This document shows, in pieces, positions 19,547 to 30,039 of a DNA stretch of 64,000 nucleotides (its first letter is position 1; each line of letters begins with the position of its first letter). A program made the translations under genes and the position numbers. Source of the DNA: Buttiauxella sp. B2. GTDB lineage: Bacteria > Pseudomonadota > Gammaproteobacteria > Enterobacterales > Enterobacteriaceae. The notes below the pieces were generated by a model, which had not been told where the DNA came from, made no database searches, and saw nothing but the letters and a program-made list of their open reading frames with translations. The stretch lies in assembly GCF_006376615.1 (NCBI RefSeq), contig NZ_VEXQ01000004.1, forward strand, positions 124,001 through 188,000. The letters are read 5' to 3'.

Positions 19547-20705
19547 AATGAAACTAACGGCACCCACAGCTTCACCTTTTGCAGGCTTACGGGCGCTCAA
19601 TTTGCAGGTTTTTGTCATGATTGCAGCCATTGTCGTGATCATGCTGTTTTTCACCTGGACGACTGAAGGCGCTTATCTTAGTGCCCGAAATGTGTCTAAC
19701 CTGCTGCGCCAAACCGCGATTACCGGAATATTGGCAGTGGGCATGGTGTTCGTCATTATCTCAGCAGAAATTGATCTTTCAGTCGGCTCGATGATGGGTT
19801 TACTGGGCGGTGTAGCAGCAATTTTTGATGTTTGGTTAGGTTGGCCATTGCCACTCACGATTGCCGTAACGCTCGTCCTCGGGTTGCTGCTGGGCGCGTG
19901 GAATGGTTGGTGGGTGGCATACCGAAAAGTACCGTCGTTTATCGTCACACTTGCTGGAATGTTGGCGTTTCGCGGCGTGTTGATAGGTATTACCAACGGC
20001 ACCACTGTTTCGCCAACCAGTGCCGCAATGTCGCAAATCGGACAAAGCTACCTGCCAGACGGTATCGGATTTGGGATTGGTACGTTAGGCCTTGTCATGT
20101 TTGTTGCGTGGCAATGGCGGATGCGCACTCGTCGCCAGGCGCTTGGGTTGGCAACGCCTGCATCTACAGGTGCAGTAGGGCGGCAGGCTATCACGGCAGT
20201 TATCGTGCTTGGCGCTATCTGGTTACTTAATGACTATCGTGGTGTGCCAACGCCGGTGCTGATCCTCACGTTATTACTGCTGGCGGGAATGTTTATGGCG
20301 ACCCGCACCGCGTTTGGGCGGCGCATTTATGCGATTGGCGGCAATATCGAAGCAGCACGCCTTTCTGGTATTAATGTTGAGCGCACCAAACTGGCAGTAT
20401 TTGCCATAAATGGCCTGATGGTTGCCATTGCAGGTTTGATTCTCAGCTCGCGTCTGGGAGCCGGTTCTCCGTCTGCCGGAAACATTGCCGAACTTGATGC
20501 AATTGCTGCATGTGTGATTGGTGGAACGAGCCTCGCTGGCGGCATTGGGAGTGTTGCTGGTGCGGTGATGGGCGCATTTATCATGGCCTCGCTGGATAAC
20601 GGAATGAGCATGATGGACGTGCCCACGTTTTGGCAGTACATCGTAAAAGGGGCAATTTTATTACTGGCGGTATGGATGGATTCGGCAACGAAACGCAGAG
20701 CATAA
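19524..20705 (+). CDS. xylH: D-xylose ABC transporter, permease
   Basis: Inner-membrane permease of 393 residues in the BPD_transp_2 (RbsC-like) family, with about ten hydrophobic helices and the segments [24 protein letters not shown] and [10 protein letters not shown] that are typical of sugar permeases of this class. The start at MSKSNQ matches E. coli and lies inside the xylG 3' end, so translation is coupled. Confidence 0.97.
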   Translation: MSKSNQSEMKLTAPTASPFAGLRALNLQVFVMIAAIVVIMLFFTWTTEGAYLSARNVSNLLRQTAITGILAVGMVFVIISAEIDLSVGSMMGLLGGVAAIFDVWLGWPLPLTIAVTLVLGLLLGAWNGWWVAYRKVPSFIVTLAGMLAFRGVLIGITNGTTVSPTSAAMSQIGQSYLPDGIGFGIGTLGLVMFVAWQWRMRTRRQALGLATPASTGAVGRQAITAVIVLGAIWLLNDYRGVPTPVLILTLLLLAGMFMATRTAFGRRIYAIGGNIEAARLSGINVERTKLAVFAINGLMVAIAGLILSSRLGAGSPSAGNIAELDAIAACVIGGTSLAGGIGSVAGAVMGAFIMASLDNGMSMMDVPTFWQYIVKGAILLLAVWMDSATKRRA

Positions 20706-20798
20706 GAATGTGCAAATGATCACAATGCCGGGGTTTGTTTTCCCGGCATTGCTACGGTTGTGATATTGCATTTAAGGTTTTGTTATCAGGAAACAAAC

Positions 20799-21977
20799 AT
20801 GTTTGAGAAACGTCATCGCATTACGTTGTTATTCAATGCCAATAAAGCCTACGACCGCCAGGTAGTGGAAGGGGTTGGCGAATATTTGCAGGCGTCTCAA
20901 TCTGAGTGGGATATTTTTATTGAAGAAGATTTTCGTGCCCGCATCGACAACATCAAGGAGTGGTTGGGTGATGGTGTGATTGCCGATTTTGATGATGCAG
21001 AAATCCAGCGCCTGCTAGCGGGAGCAGACGTGCCGATTGTCGGTATCGGTGGCTCATATCACTTACCTGAGCATTATCCGCCAGTGCATTACATTGCGAC
21101 TGATAACCACGCATTGGTGGAAAGCGCATTTTTGCATCTCAAGGAGAAAGGCGTTCAGCGTTTTGCCTTCTACGGGTTACCAAACTCAAGCGGCAAGCGC
21201 TGGGCTATGGAACGCGAATATGCTTTTAACCAACTCGTGGTGAAAGAAAAGTATCGTGGCGTGGTTTATCAGGGGATAGAGACAGCGCCAGAAAACTGGC
21301 AACACTCGCAAAACCGGCTGGCGGACTGGGTGCAAACATTGCCTCCACAAACCGGGATTATTGCTGTAACAGATGCCCGTGCACGGCATCTGCTGCAAGT
21401 TTGCGAACATCTGCATATTCCAGTGCCGGAAAAGCTCTGCGTGATTGGGATTGATAACGAAGAATTGACCCGATATCTGTCTCGGGTCGCACTTTCGTCG
21501 GTGGCGCAGGGGACCAGGCAGATGGGTTATCAGGCTGCCAAACTGTTGCACCGTTTAATGGACAATGAACCCCTGGCCTTACAGCGCGTTCTGGTTCCAC
21601 CGGTGCGAGTGGTCGAAAGACGTTCAACAGATTATCGCTCTTTGCATGATCCCGCGGTCATTCAGGCGATGCACTACATACGCAACCATGCTTGTAAAGG
21701 CATTAAAGTTGAACAAGTGTTGGATGCGGTGGGGATTTCTCGCTCGAATCTTGAGAAGCGTTTTAAAGAGGAAGTCGGCGAAACAATTCATGCGATGATT
21801 CATGCCGAAAAGCTAGAAAAAGCGCGCAGCCTGCTGGTGTCTACGTCTTTGTCTATCAATGAAATATCGCAGATGTGCGGTTACCCTTCGCTACAATATT
21901 TCTATTCGGTGTTCAAAAAGGAGTATGACGCAACGCCGAAGGAACATCGTGAGAGGCACAGTGAAATACTGGTGTAA
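20799..21977 (+). CDS. xylR: Xylose operon activator XylR
   Basis: Transcription activator of 392 residues, E. coli length, that binds D-xylose and turns on xylAB and xylFGH. The N-terminal ligand domain resembles LacI/periplasmic binding proteins (RITLLFNANKAYDRQVVEGV onward). The C-terminal AraC-type domain (about 285-385) has two helix-turn-helix motifs (IKVEQVLDAVGISRSNLEKRF and SINEISQMCGYPSLQYFYSVF). AGGAAAC gives the ribosome site. It follows xylH by 93 bases and can be read from both its own and the xylF promoter. Confidence 0.97.
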   Translation: MFEKRHRITLLFNANKAYDRQVVEGVGEYLQASQSEWDIFIEEDFRARIDNIKEWLGDGVIADFDDAEIQRLLAGADVPIVGIGGSYHLPEHYPPVHYIATDNHALVESAFLHLKEKGVQRFAFYGLPNSSGKRWAMEREYAFNQLVVKEKYRGVVYQGIETAPENWQHSQNRLADWVQTLPPQTGIIAVTDARARHLLQVCEHLHIPVPEKLCVIGIDNEELTRYLSRVALSSVAQGTRQMGYQAAKLLHRLMDNEPLALQRVLVPPVRVVERRSTDYRSLHDPAVIQAMHYIRNHACKGIKVEQVLDAVGISRSNLEKRFKEEVGETIHAMIHAEKLEKARSLLVSTSLSINEISQMCGYPSLQYFYSVFKKEYDATPKEHRERHSEILV

Positions 21978-21993
21978 CGACTGAATTTTTGAT

Positions 21994-22020
21994 AAAAAAA
22001 CGCCTTCTAATTGAAGGCGT
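21994..22020. terminator. Terminator between xylR and bax
   Basis: Stem ACGCCTTC/GAAGGCGT (22000-22007 with 22013-22020). Seven A before the stem give a U tract for the minus-strand bax transcript; it probably also ends xylR. Confidence 0.8.
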
Positions 22021-22057
22021 GAATTATTACTTATTATTAACATTCTATTTTAATTAA

Positions 22058-22906
22058 TTAGTTCGGTGCCATAAAACGCTGATTGGATTGGTACATCGCA
22101 AATAGGAAGTTGTTATAGCTACTTCCCCTCGTGGAATACCCTTTCAGCTTATGAATCATATTGCTGGCTGTCACTTCTTGATCCGCTTTACGCAATTGAG
22201 CGCGTGATTTACGGAAAGATTTATAGGCTGGATGCGTATTCAGATTTGTAACGTAAGCGTTAACGCCTTCATTAACTGAATCGTAATGCAAATAGCCTTT
22301 AACTTTGCCTGGTTCGCTGTTGCAATGCCGCTTGCTACACTTCATACCAAACAAGTTGTTATTACTACGTGCAAGTTTAGACGTACCCCAGCCACTTTCG
22401 GCTGCGGCCATCGTTGCCACCATATTGGTAGGAATGATGTCGACTTTTTCCATCAATTGGTTCCACGGCACGCGATTCGTATTACCATTCCACGCAATTT
22501 TATAGCGTTTAGTAATATCCTTCATACGCGTACGCTCTGACGGTGACCAGCGTTTCTCATATTGCTTAGAAACCAACCAGTTACGGTCTGCGGTGATCGC
22601 TGCATTTTGAGTAGTAATATATGGCATGACCGTCCGGAGAAACGCTTTTTTTCTAGGTGTTCCGGAAGGGTATTTTCGCAAATCAGGGAGCGATGCAATT
22701 TCACTATTGCGAGAATACTCTTTCTTACTACTTGCCAGTTTCTTACTTTGTGTCGTCGTGCTTTTTGTTGCTGTATTTTTTGTCGTAACTAAATGGGCTT
22801 TATGCGATTTTGGCTCATGTTTACTTGCTAATACCCCAGCTGAAAAACTGAAGGTCAGTAACATGAGTATCGCGGCCCCAAATCGTCGGATTGGGGTTGA
22901 TATCAT
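22058..22906 (-). CDS. bax: Bax, secreted glucosaminidase-family protein
   Basis: Exported protein of 282 residues (E. coli Bax 274). Signal peptide in residues 1-27, a low-complexity Lys/Ser/Thr stretch (35-65), then a GH73-like N-acetylglucosaminidase domain (about 130-275) with the catalytic-Glu motif MAAAESGWGTSKLA and the downstream NNLFGMKC. It probably cleaves peptidoglycan in the periplasm. The ATG has AGGAG 8 bases upstream. It is convergent with xylR and divergent from malS, as in E. coli. Confidence 0.92.
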   Translation of the reverse strand: MISTPIRRFGAAILMLLTFSFSAGVLASKHEPKSHKAHLVTTKNTATKSTTTQSKKLASSKKEYSRNSEIASLPDLRKYPSGTPRKKAFLRTVMPYITTQNAAITADRNWLVSKQYEKRWSPSERTRMKDITKRYKIAWNGNTNRVPWNQLMEKVDIIPTNMVATMAAAESGWGTSKLARSNNNLFGMKCSKRHCNSEPGKVKGYLHYDSVNEGVNAYVTNLNTHPAYKSFRKSRAQLRKADQEVTASNMIHKLKGYSTRGSSYNNFLFAMYQSNQRFMAPN

Positions 22907-23133
22907 TGGATCTCCTGGTCGAATCGATATGTCTCTTATGCCTTAATTGTCAAAAGTAATCGAATGAAGTAAAGGCGAATACTATCAAAAATAACCTTCC
23001 AGAGCACCAAAAGAAATAATCCGATTCCTAAATGAAGTCACGTACGATCTTCTTATGACGATAAAAAATGTCGTAATATGCGATAGTTATCTCATATTTG
23101 AGCAAACTGATAACGCCATCACTCACCCTATTA

Positions 23134-23164
23134 TCTCCTCCCCGTATAACCCGCTTTGGGATGA
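23134..23164. promoter_or_regulatory. Candidate MalT boxes upstream of malS
   Basis: TCTCCTCCCC at 23134-23143 reads GGGGAGGAGA on the minus strand, near the MalT box GGGGA(T/G)GAGG. A second GGGATGA lies at 23158-23164 on the plus strand. malS is a MalT-regulon gene in E. coli. Confidence 0.6.
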
Positions 23165-23221
23165 ACTCCGCGATATAAAACAGTGGCACACTGTATAAAA
23201 GATAATCACGGGCTTAACCCT

Positions 23222-25240
23222 ATGAAAACACTACCTCTGCTATTTCTTTTGTTCCCTGGTCTTGTGCAGGCAGCCTGGTCATTATCCGGCTTACCGGCGT
23301 TTAAAGAGCAAAATCCAGGTCTATTTGTGAGCCACGCAAAACTTGCGAAAGGTACGCTGCCGTTGACCCTAAAACTCGACCAGGCCTGTTGGCAACCCGC
23401 AGAATCCATCAAGCTCAATCAGGCACTTTCGCTGAAACCTTGTGAGGGAGAAGCTCCTGTCTGGCGCTTGTTTCGTGAAGGTGAATATCAGATACACATT
23501 GATACGCGCAGTGGCACCCCTACTCTTAGCCTAAGTGTGCACAGCGAGGCACAAGCAGCACCGGTTGATGTGACTCGGCAGTGCCCAAAATGGGATGGCA
23601 AACCACTTACGGTAGATGTCAGCAAAACCTTCCCTGAAGGTCGCGAGGTGCGCGATTTCTACAGCGGTGCGACGGCAACGGTAAAACAAGGCCAGATTAC
23701 CCTGATGCCTGCGGCGAACAGCAACGGCCTGCTACTTCTGGAATCAGCCACGACTAAACAGGCAGCGCCGTTTAGCTGGCATAACGCCACTGTCTATTTT
23801 GTGCTGACTGACCGTTTTGAAAATGGCGACCCGAAAAACGATAACAGCTATGGCCGCCACAAAGATGGTATGCAGGAAATTGGGACATTCCACGGCGGCG
23901 ACCTGGCCGGTTTAACCCACAAACTCGATTATCTTCAGCAACTGGGCGTGAATGCACTGTGGATTAGCTCGCCGTTGGAACAAATCCACGGTTGGGTTGG
24001 CGGTGGTACGAAAGGGGATTTCCCGCATTACGCTTACCACGGTTACTACACGATGGACTGGACAAAACTCGACGCCAATATGGGCACCGAGGATGAACTG
24101 CGCCAGCTTGTGGATGAAGCCCACAAACGCGGTATTCGCATTTTGTTCGACATTGTGATGAACCATACGGGTTATGCAACGCTTGCTGACATGCAGGAAT
24201 ATCAGTTTGGTGCGTTGTACCTCAAAGGCGATGAATTAACAAAAACGCTCGGTAAGCACTGGACTGATTGGAAGCCAGGTCCCGGCCAAAGCTGGCACAC
24301 CTTCAATGATTACATTAACTTCAGTGACAGCGCTGCCTGGCAAAATTGGTGGGGGAAAAATTGGATCCGTACCGATATTGGCAACTACGACAGCCCTAGT
24401 TTTGATGATTTAACGATGTCGCTCGCCTTCCTGCCAGACTTAAAAACGGAGTCCACGCAACCTGCGGAGTTGCCGATTTTTTATCGTCATAAACCTGATA
24501 CCCACGCCAAAGAGATTGCGGATTACACCGTAAGAGATTATCTGACTCACTGGCTCAGCCAGTGGGTTCGCGATTACGGTATTGACGGTTTCCGGGTGGA
24601 CACGGCAAAACATGTCGAGAAAGCGGGTTGGCAACAGCTTAAAGAGCAGTCTGTTAGCGCGCTGGCCGAATGGAAAAAAGCTAACCCACAGAAGAAGTTA
24701 GATGACGCACCATTCTGGATGACTGGTGAATCCTGGGGTCACGGCGTGATGAAAAGTGACTACTACACCAGCGGCTTTGACGCGATGATCAATTTTGATT
24801 ACCAGGAGCAGGCAGCAAAAGCGGTTAATTGCCTGGCTGATATGGATCTCACCTGGCAGCAAATGTCGACCAGGTTGCAGGATTTTAACGTTCTTAGCTA
24901 TCTTTCCTCGCACGATACTCGCTTGTTCCGCGAAGGCGGCCAACGTGCAGCGGAGCTGTTATTACTCGCACCTGGTGCCGTACAGATTTTCTATGGCGAT
25001 GAGACTGAGCGCCCGTTTGGCCCGACCGGTTCTGACCCGCTTCAGGGAACGCGTTCCGATATGAATTGGGGGCAAAACCTGGCAACTCTTTCGCACTGGC
25101 AGAAAATTAGCCAGTTCCGCGCCCGCCATCAGGCAATCGGCGCGGGTCAACAGAACACGCTGAACATGAAGCAAGGCTATGGTTTTAGCCGGGCATCAGG
25201 CGATGACAAAGTGATGGTGGTGTGGGCAGGTAATCAGTAG
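23222..25240 (+). CDS. malS: Periplasmic alpha-amylase
   Basis: Secreted GH13 alpha-amylase of 672 residues (E. coli MalS 676) that trims maltodextrins in the periplasm before uptake. A signal peptide (1-17, MKTLPLLFLLFPG) leads into an N-terminal beta-rich domain and the catalytic barrel (from about 185). GH13 regions are clear: ILFDIVMNHTGY, GIDGFRVDTAKHV (nucleophile Asp), MTGESWGHGV (acid Glu) and YLSSHDTRLF. The start at 23222 is set by the signal peptide; no good ribosome site is visible and an in-frame GTG lies upstream. MalT-like boxes precede it. Confidence 0.95.
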   Translation: MKTLPLLFLLFPGLVQAAWSLSGLPAFKEQNPGLFVSHAKLAKGTLPLTLKLDQACWQPAESIKLNQALSLKPCEGEAPVWRLFREGEYQIHIDTRSGTPTLSLSVHSEAQAAPVDVTRQCPKWDGKPLTVDVSKTFPEGREVRDFYSGATATVKQGQITLMPAANSNGLLLLESATTKQAAPFSWHNATVYFVLTDRFENGDPKNDNSYGRHKDGMQEIGTFHGGDLAGLTHKLDYLQQLGVNALWISSPLEQIHGWVGGGTKGDFPHYAYHGYYTMDWTKLDANMGTEDELRQLVDEAHKRGIRILFDIVMNHTGYATLADMQEYQFGALYLKGDELTKTLGKHWTDWKPGPGQSWHTFNDYINFSDSAAWQNWWGKNWIRTDIGNYDSPSFDDLTMSLAFLPDLKTESTQPAELPIFYRHKPDTHAKEIADYTVRDYLTHWLSQWVRDYGIDGFRVDTAKHVEKAGWQQLKEQSVSALAEWKKANPQKKLDDAPFWMTGESWGHGVMKSDYYTSGFDAMINFDYQEQAAKAVNCLADMDLTWQQMSTRLQDFNVLSYLSSHDTRLFREGGQRAAELLLLAPGAVQIFYGDETERPFGPTGSDPLQGTRSDMNWGQNLATLSHWQKISQFRARHQAIGAGQQNTLNMKQGYGFSRASGDDKVMVVWAGNQ

Positions 25241-25283
25241 ACCCTCACCCTGGCTCTTTCACCAGAGAGAGGGTTGAAATTTT
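25241..25283 (+). terminator. Possible terminator after malS
   Basis: ACCCTC/GAGGGT (25241-25246 with 25269-25274), with inner CTCT/AGAG pairing, then GAAATTTT. The sequence resembles dispersed enterobacterial hairpins; the U tract is poor. Confidence 0.45.
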
Positions 25284-25334
25284 CAACGACATGATGTGCT
25301 GCTTAACCGTAAATACACAGCATATTACCGAATA

Positions 25335-25395
25335 GAGGCTATCCTTAATGCGTTTGCACCACGTCTTCTCCGGCGTTATGGTTAGCCTCTTTTGA
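25335..25395 (+). promoter_or_regulatory. Leader hairpin and 15-codon ORF before avtA
   Basis: GAGGCTATCC (25335-25344) pairs with GGTTAGCCTC (25380-25389) with one mismatch, followed by TTTTGAT. A short frame from ATG 25348 to TGA 25395 (MRLHHVFSGVMVSLF) lies across the hairpin, 22 bases before avtA. It could be an attenuator or a chance frame; no run of Val, Ala or Leu codons is present. Confidence 0.35.
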
Positions 25396-25417
25396 TAGTC
25401 AAAGACAGATTTAGGTT

Positions 25418-26671
25418 ATGACGTTTTCACTTTTCGGCGACAAATTTACCCGCCATGCAGGCATCACACGCCTGATGGAGGATCTTAACGACGGCCTACG
25501 CACACCTGGAGCAATCATGCTCGGTGGCGGTAATCCTGCACAAATTCCTGCGATGAACGACTACTTCCAGGAACTGCTGGCAGACATGCTGGCAAACGGG
25601 AAAATGACCGATGCCCTGTGCAATTACGATGGCCCGCAGGGGAAAAGTGAGTTACTCGATGCGCTTGCGGATATGCTGCGCACAGAATTAGGTTGGGATA
25701 TTGCCCCGCAGAATATTGCACTGACAAATGGCAGTCAGAGTGCATTTTTCTACTTGTTTAACCTGTTCGCAGGCCGTTACGCGGATGGCAGCACTAAAAA
25801 AGTGTTATTCCCGCTAGCTCCAGAATACATCGGTTATGCGGATTCAGGCCTTGAAGAAGACTTGTTTGTCTCGACGCGCCCGAATATTGAGCTGCTGCCA
25901 GAAGGCCAGTTTAAGTACCACGTAGATTTTGAACATCTGCATATTGGCCCAGACACCGGGATGATTTGCGTATCGCGCCCAACCAACCCGACCGGCAACG
26001 TCATCACTGATGAGGAGCTGATAAAGCTTGATGCGCTGGCGCATCAGCACGGCATCCCACTGGTGATTGATAACGCATATGGCGTCCCGTTCCCCGGCAT
26101 TATTTTCAGCGAAGCGCGCCCGCTGTGGAACCCGAACATCATTCTGTGCATGAGCTTGTCAAAACTGGGTTTGCCGGGTAGCCGCTGCGGCATCATCATC
26201 GCGAATGAAAAAATCATCTCTGCTATCAGCAATATGAACGGGATTATCAGCCTGGCACCTGGTGGCATTGGCCCGGCAATGGCCTGCGAGATGATTAAGC
26301 GTAACGACTTGCTGCGTTTGTCTGAAACGGTAATCAAACCGTTCTATTACCAGCGTGTTCAGGACACTATCGCGATCATTCGCCGCTATTTGTCGCCTGA
26401 ACGTTGCCTAATCCACAAACCGGAAGGTGCGATTTTCCTCTGGCTTTGGTTTAAAGATTTGCCGATTTCGACCGAACTTCTCTACCAGCGCCTGAAAAAA
26501 CGCGGTGTATTGATGGTGCCGGGTGACTACTTCTTCCCAGGTCTTGATAAACCCTGGCCGCACACGCATCAGTGCATGCGCATGAACTATGTGCCAGAGC
26601 CTGACAAAATCGAAGCGGGTGTGAAGATTCTTGCCGAAGAAATTGAACGCGCGTGGGCTGAAGCGAAGTAA
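25418..26671 (+). CDS. avtA: Valine-pyruvate aminotransferase
   Basis: PLP enzyme (transaminase C) of 417 residues, E. coli length, exchanging amino groups between valine/alanine and their keto acids. The opening MTFSLFGDKFTRHAGITRLM is diagnostic. Other visible elements are the PLP-pocket NPTGN, the Asp-Asn pair in VIDNAYG, and the PLP lysine in SLSKLGLPGSRCG (about residue 250). It follows malS as in E. coli and ends at a bidirectional terminator facing the nickel permease gene. Confidence 0.97.
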   Translation: MTFSLFGDKFTRHAGITRLMEDLNDGLRTPGAIMLGGGNPAQIPAMNDYFQELLADMLANGKMTDALCNYDGPQGKSELLDALADMLRTELGWDIAPQNIALTNGSQSAFFYLFNLFAGRYADGSTKKVLFPLAPEYIGYADSGLEEDLFVSTRPNIELLPEGQFKYHVDFEHLHIGPDTGMICVSRPTNPTGNVITDEELIKLDALAHQHGIPLVIDNAYGVPFPGIIFSEARPLWNPNIILCMSLSKLGLPGSRCGIIIANEKIISAISNMNGIISLAPGGIGPAMACEMIKRNDLLRLSETVIKPFYYQRVQDTIAIIRRYLSPERCLIHKPEGAIFLWLWFKDLPISTELLYQRLKKRGVLMVPGDYFFPGLDKPWPHTHQCMRMNYVPEPDKIEAGVKILAEEIERAWAEAK

Positions 26672-26678
26672 AAAATTA

Positions 26679-26704
26679 AAAGCCTTCTCTGAAAGGAGAA
26701 GGCT
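26679..26704. terminator. Bidirectional terminator avtA / nickel permease
   Basis: Ten-base-pair stem AAGCCTTCTC/GAGAAGGCTT (26679-26688 with 26695-26704), loop TGAAAG, with A-rich left and T-rich right flanks, between convergent genes. Confidence 0.88.
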
Positions 26705-26712
26705 TTATCCGC

Positions 26713-27738
26713 TTAGCGGATGACCAAAGAATCGTACCCTTTCCAGCGGTAGTTCAGCATCGACACAATCCAGCAAACAATAAACAGCCCGACGACGATA
26801 AAGCCCGCATTGCCGAGATTTTCATTCAACGCATCAACCCATTTCCACAAGCCGTTATGCAGGTCGAATTTATCAGCCAGCAACCCTAACGCCTCCATTC
26901 CGCCAATAAACAGCGCAACAACAACGGATGTGCCGGTGATGGTCATATTGTAATAGAGCTTGCGCTGTGGCTTGCTAAACGCCCAGCCGTACGCGCCGAC
27001 CATAATCACGTTGTCGAGAGTATCAATCAGTGCCATGCCGCTGGCAAACAGTGCCGGAAACACCAGAATGGACCACATCGACATCCCGCTTGAAGCACTG
27101 GCGGCAGAAATGCCCAATACGCCAATTTCCGTTGCAGTATCAAAGCCCAGGCCGAATAAAAAACCGACCAGATACATGTGCCAGCTTTTGTTGATAAGTT
27201 TAAATGTGGAGCGGAAAAGCCAGCTCATCATACCGCCACCGTTAAAGTCTATCTCCTCGGCAGACAGCGACTCACCACGTTTTAGCTGACGGAAATTGCG
27301 CCACACGCCGTGTAAAATCACCAGGTTGACCAACGCCATTGCCAGCAAGAAACACGCCGAAACTGCGGTACCGATTACACCACCAACATCATGAAACCAG
27401 TCCATATCACTTTGGAATGCGGCCGCTGTCGCAGCGATTGCCACGGAAGCCAGCACCACAATGCTGGAGTGGCCGAGCGAGAACCAGGCTCCAATCCCGA
27501 ACGGGCGGTTTCCCTGCTGCATCATTTTTCGTGTGACGTTATCAATTGCTGCAATGTGGTCGGCATCGACTGCGTGGCGCAGACCGTAGCACCAGGCCAG
27601 TAAGCTCGCTGCCATCAGCGCGGTGCTGTGGTGGAAAGAAACCAGCGCCCATGCCCAGGCGATAAGATTGGCTGCAACCAAAGCAGCAAGTAAAACTGCG
27701 GCACGTGGATTGCCACGAAGAACACGCAATAACATCAT
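26713..27738 (-). CDS. Nickel/cobalt permease, NiCoT family (HoxN/NixA type)
   Basis: Inner-membrane high-affinity Ni2+ uptake protein of 341 residues with about eight hydrophobic helices. The NiCoT signature RHAVDADHIAAIDNVTR (helix 2), then LGHSSIVV, LGFDTATEIG and GMALIDTLDN are all present. An upstream frame opens at 27810, but the ATG at 27738 has AAGGAT just before it and starts one base after the hypF stop, so the two are co-transcribed and probably coupled. The position at the end of the hydrogenase operon indicates supply of nickel to the Hyc hydrogenase through HypA/HypB. Cobalt transport cannot be excluded. Confidence 0.9.
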   Translation of the reverse strand: MMLLRVLRGNPRAAVLLAALVAANLIAWAWALVSFHHSTALMAASLLAWCYGLRHAVDADHIAAIDNVTRKMMQQGNRPFGIGAWFSLGHSSIVVLASVAIAATAAAFQSDMDWFHDVGGVIGTAVSACFLLAMALVNLVILHGVWRNFRQLKRGESLSAEEIDFNGGGMMSWLFRSTFKLINKSWHMYLVGFLFGLGFDTATEIGVLGISAASASSGMSMWSILVFPALFASGMALIDTLDNVIMVGAYGWAFSKPQRKLYYNMTITGTSVVVALFIGGMEALGLLADKFDLHNGLWKWVDALNENLGNAGFIVVGLFIVCWIVSMLNYRWKGYDSLVIR

Positions 27739-27739
27739 T

Positions 27740-29989
27740 TTATCCTTGTGAAGGAGTGGTGAGGCGGGCAGCAGCAACAAGGGCCTGACCCAATGCAAGA
27801 GCACCGTCACCCGCAGGTAACTGTGTCGGGAAGAGCAGATTGAAATCTGCGAGATGGTACGAAAACCGTTTTTGCATCAGCTGGTTATGAATAACTCCAC
27901 CGCTGAATACGAGAGTCTTAATTGAATGCTGGTGCGCATGGGCTCGGGCTAAATCAGCAAAACCTTTTGCCAGCGCATCATGAAACACCCAGGCGCGTGC
28001 AGGAGCACAGTCATGCCAGCTCAACCACTGTTGCCAGAATGTCGCCATGTCGAATTTGCCCGCGATAACCGGCAGCGCGACCGGATGGCGGCATTCGCCG
28101 CTTTGTGACGCAAGGGCTTCTAACCGACAAGCCGCTTCCCCTTCATAACTTTGTTGCAGTGGCGCGCAGTTCAGCGCGGCGGCGGCTGCATCAAATAAAC
28201 GGCCCGCAGAGGAGGCAACCGGTGCGTTAATTCCACGCTCAATTGCCGTCGCCAGCAGCGGCCAGTTTTGTGCACGTATCACCGCTGTTTCAGGGTGTTG
28301 TTGCCATTGCGGAACAAAAGCCTGGCAATGGGCAAGCAAGTTACGCCACGGCTGGCGAGCCGCGAGATCACCGCCCGGTAATGCGACTGCCGGTAAACCG
28401 CCGAGATGTTCACTGTGACGATAATTAACCCGCAGGCACTCACCGCCCCACAATTGGTCGTTCTCGCCATAACCGATGCCATCGAGAGTTATTGCAATCA
28501 CATCACCACCATCGAGTGGCCAACCGTGTTCAGCAAGACACGCAGCGGCGTGAGCGTGATGATGCAAAACTTCGCTCACGGGCAAATTCATTTCACGCCC
28601 AAGGCGGGCGCTGTGGTAACCGGGGTGCGCATCTAGCGCAATATGCTGCGGTGTAAAATCATAGGCTTCGCACATCAATGTGCGTGCCTTTTGCCATTGT
28701 TGTTCCACACCGTCCTCAGACAAATCACCAAGATGCTGGCTGAGTACAGCCTGGTTGTCGCGTAACAAACAGAAGGTGTTTTTAAGGTCAGCACCCACAG
28801 CCAGAATGGGTGGCAGCGTCTCAAACCCTGGCGGCAGCGGTAGGGCATCGGGCACAAATCCTCTGGCGCGGCGCAGCACTTCACCGCTGCTGCGGATTAC
28901 TGAATCATCCATGCGCTGAACAATGTCGCGGTTATGTAGCAGCCAACCGTCTGCGATATCGGCGAGTTCTTCGAGCGCTTGTTGATTGGTGATAGCAGGA
29001 GGTTTGCCATTTGAATTGCCGGAGGTCATCACCAGCGGCCCACCAAAATCCTGCATCAAAAGGTGTTGGAGCGGGTTGGCGGGCAACATCACACCGACTT
29101 CGCTCAAGTGAGGAGCGATAAGCGTACTTAATCCGCGTAAAGCCGACTTCGCCATTAGGACAATCGGTGCCACTGGGGTAGTAAGTTGTGCGACGACGTT
29201 CGCAGGCAATCCGAGCGGGTTCGGCAGCATTACGGCGAGCGGTTTTGCCGGGCGATGCTTACGGTGGCGCAAACGGGAGACAGCGGTATCATTACGGGCA
29301 TCGACAGCCAGATGGAATCCGCCCAGCCCTTTTATTGCCACGATCTTTCCGGCTTTTAATGCCGTAACGGCAGCCTGTAGAGCTTCTTCACGTTCTAAAG
29401 AAAACTCACCACATTGCCAGGATATTTGCGGTCCGCAATCGGGGCAGGCAACCGGCTGGGCATGGAAACGCCTTTCCATCGGGTTGCGATACTCTGTTTC
29501 ACATGCCGGGCAAAGTGGAAATGCGGCCATCACCGTATTAGGGCGGTCATACGGCATTGCATGAATAATCGTGAAACGGGGGCCGCAATGGGTGCAATTG
29601 ATAAACGGATAACGATAACGACGATCGTTGGCATCATTAAGTTCACGCAGACAATCTGGGCACGTTGCCGCATCGGGGGCGATTTGTGTGTCCATAGTGC
29701 TGCTGTCACTGTGATGAATAGTGAAATCTTGCGGCAATGTTTCCCACTGCATGGTGGCTTGCTCAACGCTATCAATACGCGCCAGTGGCGGGCAATAGGC
29801 GTGAAGCTGGGTGATAAACGCATCGGCAGTTGAAGTCAGGCGCACTAACACACCCGCACCGTCATTACAGACATCGCCGGTCAGTTGGAGTTGTTGTGCC
29901 AGTTGCCAGACGAAAGGCCGAAAGCCCACGCCCTGTACTTTGCCGCGAATGCGAAGCATCACGCCGTTAAGATTCACAATCAGTACCAA
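27740..29989 (-). CDS. hypF: HypF, carbamoyltransferase for NiFe hydrogenase maturation
   Basis: Uses carbamoyl phosphate to load a carbamoyl group onto the C-terminal Cys of HypE, the source of the CN ligands at the NiFe centre. About 749 residues (E. coli 750). Order: acylphosphatase-like domain ([19 protein letters not shown]), zinc-finger region ([32 protein letters not shown]), YrdC-like domain ([24 protein letters not shown]), Kae1-like domain ([23 protein letters not shown]). The start is uncertain: TTG 29989, GTG 29977 or ATG 29959 are possible and none has a clear ribosome site. It lies downstream of fdhF and one base before the nickel permease. Confidence 0.94.
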   Translation of the reverse strand: MVLIVNLNGVMLRIRGKVQGVGFRPFVWQLAQQLQLTGDVCNDGAGVLVRLTSTADAFITQLHAYCPPLARIDSVEQATMQWETLPQDFTIHHSDSSTMDTQIAPDAATCPDCLRELNDANDRRYRYPFINCTHCGPRFTIIHAMPYDRPNTVMAAFPLCPACETEYRNPMERRFHAQPVACPDCGPQISWQCGEFSLEREEALQAAVTALKAGKIVAIKGLGGFHLAVDARNDTAVSRLRHRKHRPAKPLAVMLPNPLGLPANVVAQLTTPVAPIVLMAKSALRGLSTLIAPHLSEVGVMLPANPLQHLLMQDFGGPLVMTSGNSNGKPPAITNQQALEELADIADGWLLHNRDIVQRMDDSVIRSSGEVLRRARGFVPDALPLPPGFETLPPILAVGADLKNTFCLLRDNQAVLSQHLGDLSEDGVEQQWQKARTLMCEAYDFTPQHIALDAHPGYHSARLGREMNLPVSEVLHHHAHAAACLAEHGWPLDGGDVIAITLDGIGYGENDQLWGGECLRVNYRHSEHLGGLPAVALPGGDLAARQPWRNLLAHCQAFVPQWQQHPETAVIRAQNWPLLATAIERGINAPVASSAGRLFDAAAAALNCAPLQQSYEGEAACRLEALASQSGECRHPVALPVIAGKFDMATFWQQWLSWHDCAPARAWVFHDALAKGFADLARAHAHQHSIKTLVFSGGVIHNQLMQKRFSYHLADFNLLFPTQLPAGDGALALGQALVAAARLTTPSQG

Positions 29990-30007
29990 ATTTTAAGAAA
30001 CTAGTAG

Positions 30008-30033
30008 GGTGGATAAGCGAAGCGCCATCCACC
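30008..30033. repeat. Small palindrome between fdhF and hypF
   Basis: GGTGGAT/ATCCACC (30008-30014 with 30027-30033) with inner GCG/CGC pairing. It looks like a dispersed enterobacterial hairpin. T residues follow only in the plus direction, so it is not a standard terminator for the minus-strand operon. Confidence 0.6.
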
Positions 30034-30039
30034 ATTTTT

